Shown here piece by piece: positions 1-5,596 of a stretch of DNA of 6,628 bases. The stretch is from CBDUMN01 sp965368335. GTDB lineage: Bacteria > Pseudomonadota > Alphaproteobacteria > Rhodospirillales > JAPHRK01. The position numbers were made by a program, and so were the translations under genes. How positions within the stretch are numbered: position 1 is the first letter of the stretch; each line of letters starts with the position of its first letter. The stretch lies in contig CBDUMN010000141.1 in the NCBI GenBank assembly GCA_965368335.1, positions 1 to 6,628 on the forward strand. Reading direction: 5' to 3'. Under the pieces are notes generated by a model. The model was not told the DNA's origin and made no database searches. It saw only the letters and a program-made list of their open reading frames with translations.

Positions 1-985
1 CAAGGAGGCGAGGGGAATTGAGGAATGTATTGCGGTGAATGCCGCCGAGCCGTGCGAATTCGGCGTTTTCAAGGCCTGGAATAGTGCGGAAAATACGGAC
101 CTGCTCGCCATGCTTAAGCTTGGTTTGGAAGCCGACGATATTCCATAGTGTGCCCAGTTTGTTGTCTTGGCGTAACTGCACCACGGCGTAGGGACGTTGA
201 TCCGGCGCATGAGGATTGGTTAGCCCGACCGGCTTCAAGGGGCCGTAGGATAGGGTTTGCGGGCCTCGCTCAGCCATCACTTCAATGGGCAGACAACCTT
301 CGAAATAGGGTGTGTCTTTTTCCCAGTCTTTGAATTCGACTTTGTCGCCCTCTAAAAGCGCCCGGATGAAGTTGAAGTATTGGTCTTCGCTCATGGCGCA
401 ATTGATGTAGTCGGAGCCGTCGCCTTTGTCGTAACGGGACTGGAACCAAGCGCGCTCCATGTCGATGCTATCGCGGTGGACAATGGGGGCGATGGCATCG
501 AAAAATGAGAGAGACTCCTCTCCCGTCAGATCGGCAATCGCCGCAGCTAAAGGCTTGGACGTCAGGGGACCGGTAGCGATAATCGTTGCGCCCCAATCTT
601 CGGGAGGCAACCCAGTGATCTCTTCGCGGAGGATATTAACATGAGGATGGCTTTCAAGAGCTTGCTGGACGGCTCTTGCAAAAGCTTCCCGATCTACAGC
701 CAGTGCGCCACCTGCCGGGACCGCGTTTTCATCGGCGCATTTCAAGATCAGGGAGCCGCAGCGGCGCAGTTCCTCGTGCAACACGCCCACCGCATTGGCC
801 GTGGCGTCGTCCGAACGAAGCGAGTTGGAGCAGACCAACTCGGCAAGGGTATCGGTTTCATGGGCCTCGGTTTTGCGCACCGGGCGCATTTCGTGGAGGA
901 CCACCGGAATGTCGCGTTGCGCGATCTGCCAGGCGGCTTCGCTGCCCGCCAAGCCGCCGCCAATAATATGAATGGGCTCTGTCAT
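1..985 (-). CDS. trmFO: TrmFO, folate/FAD-dependent tRNA (uracil-54-C5) methyltransferase, partial (C-terminus beyond window)
   Basis: Cytoplasmic flavoprotein that methylates U54 in the T-loop of tRNA to 5-methyluridine, using methylenetetrahydrofolate as carbon donor and reduced FAD. The first 328 residues are present; the family is usually about 440-470 residues, so roughly the last quarter lies beyond base 1. Seen in the translation: an N-terminal FAD-binding glycine motif (HIIGGGLAGSEAAW, residues 6-19), the family motif VCSNSLRSD (51-59), a GALAVDRE segment (93-100), EGDKVEFKDW (212-221), and FEGCLPIEVMAERG (228-241). Cys52 and Cys231 correspond to the two cysteines that established work on the Bacillus enzyme ties to catalysis. 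The start at 985 places the FAD motif at the very N-terminus, as in the family, although no clear Shine-Dalgarno sequence precedes it. It is divergent from the rhodanese gene and is a housekeeping neighbour rather than part of the sulfur set. Confidence 0.97.
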   Translation of the reverse strand, partial: MTEPIHIIGGGLAGSEAAWQIAQRDIPVVLHEMRPVRKTEAHETDTLAELVCSNSLRSDDATANAVGVLHEELRRCGSLILKCADENAVPAGGALAVDREAFARAVQQALESHPHVNILREEITGLPPEDWGATIIATGPLTSKPLAAAIADLTGEESLSFFDAIAPIVHRDSIDMERAWFQSRYDKGDGSDYINCAMSEDQYFNFIRALLEGDKVEFKDWEKDTPYFEGCLPIEVMAERGPQTLSYGPLKPVGLTNPHAPDQRPYAVVQLRQDNKLGTLWNIVGFQTKLKHGEQVRIFRTIPGLENAEFARLGGIHRNTFLNSPRLL

Positions 986-1113
986 GGCCGGAGAAATAGA
1001 CGGACTGGCGTGGCGTTTCAATAATAATCGCGCGGTCCTCGTTATTGACAGAACCTGCGCCGGAGATTACCTCTCGCTCGATAATCGTTCTCTAATATAA
1101 GGCTCCTCGCAAA
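986..1113. promoter_or_regulatory. Divergent intergenic region between trmFO and the rhodanese gene
   Basis: The 128 bases must carry promoters for both directions. On the plus strand a perfect -35 hexamer TTGACA sits at 1045-1050, but no convincing -10 lies at 16-18 bases from it. On the minus strand TTGAAA (1016-1021) is followed 17 bases later by the weak -10 candidate TATTTC. No inverted repeat was seen. The promoter positions are guesses. Confidence 0.25.
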
Positions 1114-1551
1114 ATGGAAGCGCTCGCAGATACCAAATACATTACACCGCTGCTGATTACTCTGGCCGTCGTGCTGGCGATTAAGCTGCTGCCCCGGTTC
1201 TTTTCCGGCGCTAAATATGTGACCCCGGAAGAGGCGGCCAAGGCGATTGAAGGGGCTGGAGAAGCCGTGGTTATCGATGTCCGCTCAGAGAGTGAGTTCG
1301 TCGGCTCTCTCGGCCATATCAAGGGGGCTATCAATCTACCGCTTGGCGACCTCGGGAGCCGCCTCCAAAGCTTAAAGGAGCAGCTCGAGCCCTATAAGCA
1401 AGAACCGGTCTATGTGGTCTGTCGAACCGACAACCGCTCGGCCATCGCCGCCGGAACGCTTAAAAAATCGGGTTTTAAAGACGTTCGCGTCGTTACGGGC
1501 GGCATGATACGCTGGACCCGTGAAAAACGTCCCGCCGAAGGAATCTCGTAA
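1114..1551 (+). CDS. Membrane-anchored rhodanese-like sulfurtransferase (single domain)
   Basis: Single-domain rhodanese (145 residues) with an N-terminal membrane anchor. Residues about 10-30 (TPLLITLAVVLAIKLLPRFF) are a hydrophobic helix followed by basic residues, so it is probably an N-terminally tethered protein rather than an exported soluble one. The rhodanese domain covers about 36-140: the start motif YVTPEEA (35-41), the VIDVR strand (53-57) with the conserved Asp, the GHIKGAINLP segment (67-76), and the active loop beginning at the catalytic Cys103 (CRTDNRS). In the family, the cysteine accepts a sulfane sulfur from thiosulfate or a persulfide and passes it to a thiol acceptor. The C-terminal G-G-M-x-x-W motif (129-134) is also present. 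The ribosome-binding site is weak (AAGG about 11 bases upstream). The domain side relative to the membrane cannot be proved; the basic residues after the helix favour the cytoplasm. Two OmpA-like genes follow it, and TusA and DsrE2, possible acceptors, lie further downstream. Confidence 0.93.
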   Translation: MEALADTKYITPLLITLAVVLAIKLLPRFFSGAKYVTPEEAAKAIEGAGEAVVIDVRSESEFVGSLGHIKGAINLPLGDLGSRLQSLKEQLEPYKQEPVYVVCRTDNRSAIAAGTLKKSGFKDVRVVTGGMIRWTREKRPAEGIS

Positions 1552-1581
1552 ATTAGTTGAAATGTGATGGCCGTTACAGCC

Positions 1582-1609
1582 TTGATGCCTATCATGAGTA
1601 GAGTTCAAT
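1582..1609 (+). promoter_or_regulatory. Candidate sigma-70 promoter for the first OmpA-like gene
   Basis: TTGATG (1582-1587, 4 of 6 to consensus) and TTCAAT (1604-1609, 4 of 6) are separated by 16 bases, about 34 bases before the likely start codon. No terminator is visible after the rhodanese gene, so read-through from upstream is an alternative. Confidence 0.3.
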
Positions 1610-1642
1610 TATCTTGGTCATGACATGTCTTTCGGAGGGACG

Positions 1643-2071
1643 ATGAATAAATTTTTATCAGCCGTGGCGGCTTTATTGTTCTTGAGCGGTACGGCTCATG
1701 CCAACGATCTGCACCGTTGTGAAACCGGCAATGCACCTCAAGGCGAGTACGTCGTTTATTTCGATACCGGCAAAACGGTCATTAAGCCTGAAGGTAAAGA
1801 GGAGCTGAAAAAAGCCGCCGACCGGGCTAAATATATGCTCGATGTTTGTGTCGTTGGGCAGGCTGATAATCAGGGTAATCAGGAATTTAACAAGAAGTTG
1901 GCGATGAAACGGGCCAAGGTGGTTGCGAGCGAATTGCAGCGCTTGGGCGTTCCGGCGTCGACTCTGGTGACCATGGTGCAGGGCGAAGCTTTTGGTGATT
2001 CGCTAACCAAGATGCTCGGTACGAAAAAGAACACTCAAAGCCGTCGGGTTTCGGTTCGCTTAATGCGCTGA
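1643..2071 (+). CDS. Small periplasmic OmpA-like domain protein (first of a tandem pair)
   Basis: Exported 142-residue protein consisting of little more than an OmpA C-terminal-like (OmpA/MotB) domain. An ATG 18 bases upstream is in frame, but the start at 1643 has a GGAGGGA Shine-Dalgarno and begins a normal signal peptide (MNKFLSAVAALLFLSGTAHA, cleavage likely after residue 20). The domain shows the QGEYVVYFDTGKT first strand (33-45) and the peptidoglycan-binding core: Asp75 in QADNQG and Arg90 in KRAKVV, spaced 15 residues apart exactly as the Asp/Arg pair that binds diaminopimelate in E. coli OmpA. There is no beta-barrel and no lipobox, so it should be soluble in the periplasm or bound to the wall. 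Cys26 and Cys69 are the only cysteines in the mature protein and are conserved in the neighbour copy, suggesting a disulfide. A terminator follows. Its exact role is unknown. Confidence 0.88.
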   Translation: MNKFLSAVAALLFLSGTAHANDLHRCETGNAPQGEYVVYFDTGKTVIKPEGKEELKKAADRAKYMLDVCVVGQADNQGNQEFNKKLAMKRAKVVASELQRLGVPASTLVTMVQGEAFGDSLTKMLGTKKNTQSRRVSVRLMR

Positions 2072-2099
2072 GCCTTTAAGCTGTCGCAATTAGAGAAAA

Positions 2100-2123
2100 G
2101 TCCGGTTTTGGCCGGGCTTTTTT
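2100..2123 (+). terminator. Intrinsic terminator after the first OmpA-like gene
   Basis: A six-pair stem, GTCCGG (2100-2105) with CCGGGC (2112-2117) including one G-T pair, around a six-base loop, is followed directly by six T (2118-2123). It lies 29 bases after the stop codon, implying that the second OmpA-like gene has its own promoter or is expressed at a lower, read-through level. Confidence 0.75.
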
Positions 2124-2215
2124 GGTTGCGCCATAATGGCGTCATTTTCCTCCGGCATAAACGTTTCCGCGCATAAGAGGGGCGGTTCTTTTTTATGTGA
2201 TTGGAGGAAGGTGTT

Positions 2216-2656
2216 ATGAGAATCGCCAAACGAGTCTTTTTTATTGCCGGAACGGTTGGGCTGATGGCTGCGGGGGCGGCCTGGGCCGGGAACTCTCAAG
2301 CCTATCGCTGCGAGGCCGCCGAACCGCCGGAAGAAACCCATATTATCCATTTCGGTACGGGCAGCACCAAAATCACCGAGCGGGAACGGGCGGATTTGAT
2401 CTGGCTGGCCGACCGGGCCAAAGGGATGATCGATGTCTGCGTGATTGGGCAGGCGGATAAGCAGGGTGCGGAAAGTTTCAACCTAAAACTGGCTGAGCGG
2501 CGTGCCGCAACGGTTGCCGGATTGCTTAAGGCTTACGGTGTGGCGGACGATCATCTGGTCGTTCAGGCGCGAGGGGAAGCCTTTGGCGATGAATGGCTGA
2601 AAAATTTCGTCAAGCAACCTACCGACCGCCGGGTCGAGGTCCGGTTGGTTCGCTAA
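2216..2656 (+). CDS. Small periplasmic OmpA-like domain protein (second of a tandem pair)
   Basis: A 146-residue paralogue of the preceding gene; by eye close to half of the mature residues are identical. The ATG at 2216 is chosen over an in-frame TTG at 2201 because GGAGGA lies seven bases upstream and the signal peptide starts there (MRIAKRVFFIAGTVGLMAAGAAWA, cleavage likely after residue 24). The OmpA-like domain has the HIIHFGTGST strand (42-51) and the wall-binding pair Asp81 (QADKQG) and Arg96 (ERRAATV), again 15 residues apart. The motif GEAFGDEWL (120-128) matches GEAFGDSLT of the first copy. The two cysteines, Cys32 and Cys75, have the same 43-residue spacing as Cys26 and Cys69 of the first copy. 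Its TAA stop overlaps the stop of the convergent membrane-protein gene, with no terminator between. Role unknown; peptidoglycan binding is inferred from the motif. Confidence 0.88.
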   Translation: MRIAKRVFFIAGTVGLMAAGAAWAGNSQAYRCEAAEPPEETHIIHFGTGSTKITERERADLIWLADRAKGMIDVCVIGQADKQGAESFNLKLAERRAATVAGLLKAYGVADDHLVVQARGEAFGDEWLKNFVKQPTDRRVEVRLVR

Positions 2657-3033
2657 CCGGCCGGATGATCGCTCTCGGGCGCTTCGGGCAGCGTGTCAAA
2701 CAGTTTGACGCCGCGTAACGCGTTGGCGCTGAAATAAAGCATCCCTAGCGTGAAGATCGGCGTTAGCGTGGTGAAGTTGATCGCCAAATGAATGAACGGT
2801 GCGGCGATCAAAAGGTAAGCGCCCATGAGGTTGCGTTTGTAGAGAAAAAAGGTGCCGATACCGAAAAGTACGGCGATGGCGAGATTTTCCGGGGTGAGTG
2901 CGCCGTAGCCTTTGTTTTTGACGGTAACCCCCTCGATCAGCACGATGACGCCGGTGGCGAAGCAGTTGGCCCAGAGGCCTTCCATAATGGTTTGTTCTGC
3001 GTCCTGGCGTGTGTTGAGCTTTGCCTTGAGCAT
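2653..3033 (-). CDS. Unrecognised small integral membrane protein
   Basis: Not recognised. The 126-residue product has three or four likely membrane helices: about 22-37 (NCFATGVIVLIEGVTV), 50-66 (LAIAVLFGIGTFFLYK), 70-88 (AYLLIAAPFIHLAINF) and perhaps 90-106. It ends in a short acidic cytoplasmic or periplasmic tail (LPEAPESDHPAG). The single cysteine is Cys24, just before the first helix. The ATG at 3033 is the only reasonable start, since a stop codon lies eight codons upstream; GAGAG about nine bases before it could bind the ribosome. It follows the YeeE gene in the same direction, but a strong terminator hairpin stands between them, so co-transcription would need read-through. Its TAG stop shares three bases with the stop of the second OmpA-like gene on the other strand. 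A helper of the transporter is possible but only guessed from position. Confidence 0.72.
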   Translation of the reverse strand: MLKAKLNTRQDAEQTIMEGLWANCFATGVIVLIEGVTVKNKGYGALTPENLAIAVLFGIGTFFLYKRNLMGAYLLIAAPFIHLAINFTTLTPIFTLGMLYFSANALRGVKLFDTLPEAPESDHPAG

Positions 3034-3056
3034 GGAGAAGGGCTCTCTTTTCGGTC

Positions 3057-3096
3057 AAAATAAAGGAGCCGCATCCTACTCGTCAGGATGCGGCTC
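3057..3096 (-). terminator. Strong intrinsic terminator after the YeeE-type transporter gene
   Basis: A perfect 12-bp inverted repeat, GAGCCGCATCCT (3066-3077) and AGGATGCGGCTC (3085-3096), surrounds a seven-base loop. Read on the minus strand it is followed by CCTTTATTTTG, a broken T-tract, while on the plus strand no T-tract follows. It therefore fits termination of minus-strand transcripts leaving the transporter gene, 33 bases past its stop. Confidence 0.85.
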
Positions 3097-3128
3097 TTGA
3101 TGTGACTTACGTCAATCTAAAGCGGTTT

Positions 3129-4232
3129 TTATTCCCGGCTGAAAACGGCCTTCAGGGCGGGCAGAAGTTCGCCTTCTTCCAGGTATTTCAGGCCCCAGAC
3201 GCCGCCGAAGATGATCGAGCAAAGTGCAATCACCGAGCCGATGGCCAGGGTGGACATGCCGGTGATGCCCTGGCCGACGGTGCAGCCCAGCGCCAGAACG
3301 CCGCCGATCCCCATGATGGCCGCGCCGATGATGTGGCGCATCATGTCGCTTGCATCCGAGAAGGCCTCCCAGTTGAAGCTCTTGGTCGCGATGGCGACGA
3401 TGAACGAACCGGTGATGATCCCGCCGGTGGCCGCGATACCGAAGTTGATGGTCGCTCCCGTATAGGTCATCAGATACTGGATCGACTCGCCGGCCGGGGC
3501 GACGAAACTAAACGAGGCCAAGGGCAGGGGTTCGAAGTCGTCGAAGCCGATGACGCCGGTGATATACCAACCGAAAGGCACCAGAAGCCCGATGATCAGG
3601 CCGCCGAGTAAAATCTCTCCGGAGCCGCGGAATTCTGAGCTTTTGAAACAAAAGACCAGGAGGCCGCCCGCGACGATGGCGGTGACGACCCAGCGCATGG
3701 CTTCCACTTCCGAGCCGATCATGGCGGCCAGCAGATTGACCATCGACTGGCTTTCGATCTCCATAGCCGAAAGGTCGATGTTGGCGGCGCTTTCAAGCTC
3801 GACGCGGGCCAAGCCAATCAGGCCGCGCATGGTCATGTAGGCGAAGATGCCCATGACGAGAAACACGACGACCGACTTGAGGTTGCCACCGCCGATGCGG
3901 ACCAGCGTTTTGTTGCCGCAGCCCCCGGCCATGGTCATGCCGAAACCGAACAGGGTGCCGCCGAGGATCGCCCCGGCCCAGCCCAGATTGGCCGATGTGT
4001 AGATTGTGGTTGAAACATCGATCATTTCAGCTGTGTGCAGAGCCTGCGTCCCGATAATCGCGACGGCGGTCGCCAGGAACCAGGCGCGAAGCCGGTTATA
4101 GTCTTCCATGAAGACCATGTCGGACAGCGCACCCATGGTGCAGAAATTTGTTTTGTTGGCCGTTGCGCCGAAGACCAGACCGGCCAAGAAGGCGGCAATG
4201 CCGACAACAGTGGTAATGGGCATCTCTTCCAT
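3129..4232 (-). CDS. YeeE/YedE family (TsuA-type) sulfur/thiosulfate transporter
   Basis: Polytopic inner-membrane transporter of the YeeE/YedE family, here 367 residues, a normal full length. Characterised members (TsuA) import thiosulfate, handing it along three conserved cysteines. All three motifs are present: Cys31 in ANKTNFCTMGAL (25-36), Cys105 in MTMAGGCGNKTLVRIGGG (99-116) and Cys317 in LALGCTVGQGITG (313-325). The two GxxxGGCG/GCTVGQG halves show the internal repeat of the family. Hydrophobic helices fill most of the length (for example about 9-24, 51-66, 84-102, 118-140, 182-196, 207-228, 264-282, 301-316, 328-346). The reading frame continues upstream to 4367, but that part is basic, unlike the family, and lies in the control region; ATG 4232 (MEEMPITT) is preferred, with AGGGAG 12 bases upstream. 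It is divergent from dsrE2. TusA at the end of the window could serve as its cytoplasmic acceptor, as YeeD (TsuB) does. Confidence 0.93.
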   Translation of the reverse strand: MEEMPITTVVGIAAFLAGLVFGATANKTNFCTMGALSDMVFMEDYNRLRAWFLATAVAIIGTQALHTAEMIDVSTTIYTSANLGWAGAILGGTLFGFGMTMAGGCGNKTLVRIGGGNLKSVVVFLVMGIFAYMTMRGLIGLARVELESAANIDLSAMEIESQSMVNLLAAMIGSEVEAMRWVVTAIVAGGLLVFCFKSSEFRGSGEILLGGLIIGLLVPFGWYITGVIGFDDFEPLPLASFSFVAPAGESIQYLMTYTGATINFGIAATGGIITGSFIVAIATKSFNWEAFSDASDMMRHIIGAAIMGIGGVLALGCTVGQGITGMSTLAIGSVIALCSIIFGGVWGLKYLEEGELLPALKAVFSRE

Positions 4233-4307
4233 GATGCGCTTACGCTCCCTAATACGATTGACCTCACCCCGGTTTTCCCGGATGGAGACGTTACATACAA
4301 CGACTCT

Positions 4308-4336
4308 CTTATATTTGCATTTTCTAATGCTATAAT
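4308..4336. promoter_or_regulatory. Candidate overlapping divergent promoters for the YeeE gene and dsrE2 with an internal palindrome
   Basis: On the plus strand CTTATA (4308-4313) and a perfect TATAAT (4331-4336) are 17 bases apart. The reverse complement reads ATTATA, 17 bases, TATAAG, so the same two hexamers can serve as -35 and -10 in both directions. Both -35 elements are poor (3 of 6), suggesting activator dependence or chance. The shared spacer holds the perfect inverted repeat GCATT-TTCT-AATGC (4317-4330), a possible operator. Predicted leaders are about 110 bases towards dsrE2 and about 70 towards the transporter. Confidence 0.45.
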
Positions 4337-4413
4337 ACATGCTGTGCTCAAGACAAGGGGCAAGCAATATGTACTACCCGCAGGGATGCCCAAACCGGTA
4401 GCTTCGCTAAAGC

Positions 4414-4429
4414 ATTAGTCTTTACTAAT
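4414..4429. repeat. Perfect inverted repeat ATTAGT-CTTT-ACTAAT, possible operator or leader hairpin
   Basis: Six-base arms (4414-4419 and 4424-4429) separated by four bases, ending 11 bases before the Shine-Dalgarno AGGAAG of dsrE2 (4441-4446). Its position fits either a regulator-binding site that overlaps the start of transcription or a weak mRNA hairpin before translation. The first palindrome, read on the minus strand, also starts with GCATTAG like this one, so the two could be related sites. Confidence 0.5.
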
Positions 4430-4452
4430 AAACAGCGAACAGGAAGAAAACC

Positions 4453-4953
4453 ATGAGCGAAGACGATTCGAATCGCAAAAGCATGACGATCATCGTCACC
4501 AAAGGAACCCTGGATTGGGCCTATCCGCCCTTTATCCTGGGTACCACGGCGGCGGCCATGGACGTGGACGTTACCATGTTCTTCACCTTCTACGGTCTGG
4601 GTCTTCTGAAGAAGGATCTCGACGGTCTGCAAATTTCGACGCTCGGCAATCCGGCCATGGAAATGCCGATGATGGGGATGCATATGACCATGCCCAATAT
4701 CGTTTCGGCTCTGCCGGGGGTGGACGCCATGGCGTCGGGTATGATGAAAAACCTGATCAAGAAAAAAGGCGTGGCCTCCATACCGGAGCTTCGCGAAGCG
4801 GCCATTGAGTCCGATATCGAAATGGTCGGCTGTCAGATGACGCTCGATCTATTCGAGTTGGACCGAAAGGACCTGATTGACGGAATTGAGATTGGCGGGG
4901 CGGCGACATACATGGAAAAAGCCCTCAAATCGGACATCAACTTGTTTATCTAA
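4453..4953 (+). CDS. dsrE2: DsrE2-type sulfur carrier (DsrE/F-like, COG2210 family)
   Basis: A 166-residue protein of the DsrE2 group, which carries sulfur as a cysteine persulfide between TusA, rhodanese and downstream enzymes in the sulfur oxidisers where it is clustered with them. Recognisable family segments are MTIIVTKGTLDWAYPPFIL (11-29), the hydrophobic TMFFTFYGLGLL (41-52), a methionine-rich stretch LGNPAMEMPMMGMHMTMPN (64-82), GVASIPELREAAIES (106-120), and the end segment with the single Cys127 (VGCQMTLDLFEL, 125-136), then DGIEIGGAATYMEKAL and the family-typical terminus INLFI. Cys127 is the expected persulfide-bearing residue; there is no second cysteine. The first ten hydrophilic residues are a small N-terminal extension. 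The start has AGGAAG six bases upstream. It is divergently paired with the YeeE transporter, and a cytochrome, a regulator-like gene and tusA follow on the same strand. Confidence 0.92.
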   Translation: MSEDDSNRKSMTIIVTKGTLDWAYPPFILGTTAAAMDVDVTMFFTFYGLGLLKKDLDGLQISTLGNPAMEMPMMGMHMTMPNIVSALPGVDAMASGMMKNLIKKKGVASIPELREAAIESDIEMVGCQMTLDLFELDRKDLIDGIEIGGAATYMEKALKSDINLFI

Positions 4954-4977
4954 CCGACTCAAAAGACTTGAAAACGA

Positions 4978-5000
4978 TCACCGGCATACGGTGGCTTTTT
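4978..5000 (+). terminator. Weak terminator-like hairpin between dsrE2 and the cytochrome gene
   Basis: A five-pair stem CACCG (4979-4983) and CGGTG (4989-4993), extendable by one T-G pair, with a GCATA loop, is followed after two bases by five T (4996-5000). It could reduce but hardly abolish transcription into the cytochrome gene, setting different levels within one operon. Confidence 0.45.
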
Positions 5001-5032
5001 GTAACGGGTTGGACGAACAGGGAGACGAAAGA

Positions 5033-5593
5033 ATGTTGAAAAAAAATATTATCACCGCCGTTTTGGCGGTTTTACCGATCACCGCTCAGGCGGCCGATAG
5101 TAACGCGCTTCAGGGTGAAGCCGTGAGCGTTATGAAAGGTTTTGGCGGCGCTCTTAAAAATGAATTGGTCACGGCCATCAAGAAGGATGGGCCGATCCAT
5201 GCCGTGGGCGCTTGCAACGAAAAGGCTCCGGGAATTGCCAAGGCGAAATCCGTTGAAGGATGGAGTGTTGGGCGCACTTCCTTAAAGCTGCGCAATGCTG
5301 AGAACCGCCCGGATGAATGGGAAATGAAAGTCCTTCAGTCCTTTGAAGAGCGCAAGAAGCAGGGAGAAAATCCGGATAAAATTGCGTTCGGTGAAGTGGT
5401 CGAACAGGATGGAAAGAAGTTTTACCGCTTCATGAAGGCCATTCCGACGGCTGAGATTTGTCTTAAGTGTCATGGCAATCGTATTGAACCCGATGTTGCG
5501 GCCAAGCTCGATGGACTCTATCCGAGCGATAAGGCGCGTGGCTTCAAACCGGGGGATATCCGTGGGGCCTTCACCTTGAGTAAGGGGCTTTAA
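5033..5593 (+). CDS. Periplasmic monohaem cytochrome c with Tll0287-like (DUF3365) sensor-type domain
   Basis: Exported 186-residue haem protein. A signal peptide covers residues 1-20 (MLKKNIITAVLAVLPITAQA, then ADS). The mature part is the Tll0287-like (DUF3365) domain: AVGACNEKAPGIAK (57-70), GRTSLKLRNAENRPDEWE (80-97), a YRFMKAIPT strand (131-139) and one haem c attachment site CLKCH (143-147), with a short C-terminal segment GFKPGDIRGAFTLSK. Cys61 is the conserved cysteine that, from memory of the cyanobacterial Tll0287 structure, is an axial haem ligand opposite the CXXCH histidine; this would be a His/Cys haem. The start at 5033 has AGGGAG eight bases upstream and begins the signal peptide, although the frame stays open further upstream. 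Three bases separate its stop from the next gene, so the two are probably co-translated. The function, electron transfer or sensing of a small ligand or sulfur compound, is not known. Confidence 0.9.
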   Translation: MLKKNIITAVLAVLPITAQAADSNALQGEAVSVMKGFGGALKNELVTAIKKDGPIHAVGACNEKAPGIAKAKSVEGWSVGRTSLKLRNAENRPDEWEMKVLQSFEERKKQGENPDKIAFGEVVEQDGKKFYRFMKAIPTAEICLKCHGNRIEPDVAAKLDGLYPSDKARGFKPGDIRGAFTLSKGL

Positions 5594-5596
5594 TCC

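Noticed and set aside
641..1024. Plus-strand open frames across trmFO
   Set aside because: The minus strand encodes an unmistakable TrmFO with all family motifs, so these are antisense shadows.
2167..2196. Hairpin-like CCGC...GCGG followed by a T-run before the second OmpA-like gene
   Set aside because: Only four pairs with an 11-base loop; too weak to call a second terminator.
3102..3113. TGAC-TTAC-GTCA inverted repeat between terminator and transporter stop
   Set aside because: Four-base arms are expected by chance and the place, downstream of a gene, gives no regulatory context.
3102..3611. Long open frame on the plus strand (169 codons)
   Set aside because: It is antisense to the YeeE transporter; the translation is a hydrophilic run of D, A, G and R typical of the reverse reading of a high-G+C membrane-protein gene.
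4233..4367. N-terminal extension of the YeeE-type transporter to 4367
   Set aside because: The extra 45 residues are basic, contain no membrane helix, are unlike the family, and cover the divergent promoter region.
4877..5032. N-terminal extension of the cytochrome gene into dsrE2
   Set aside because: The signal peptide and the ribosome-binding site place the start at 5033; the extension would bury the signal peptide.
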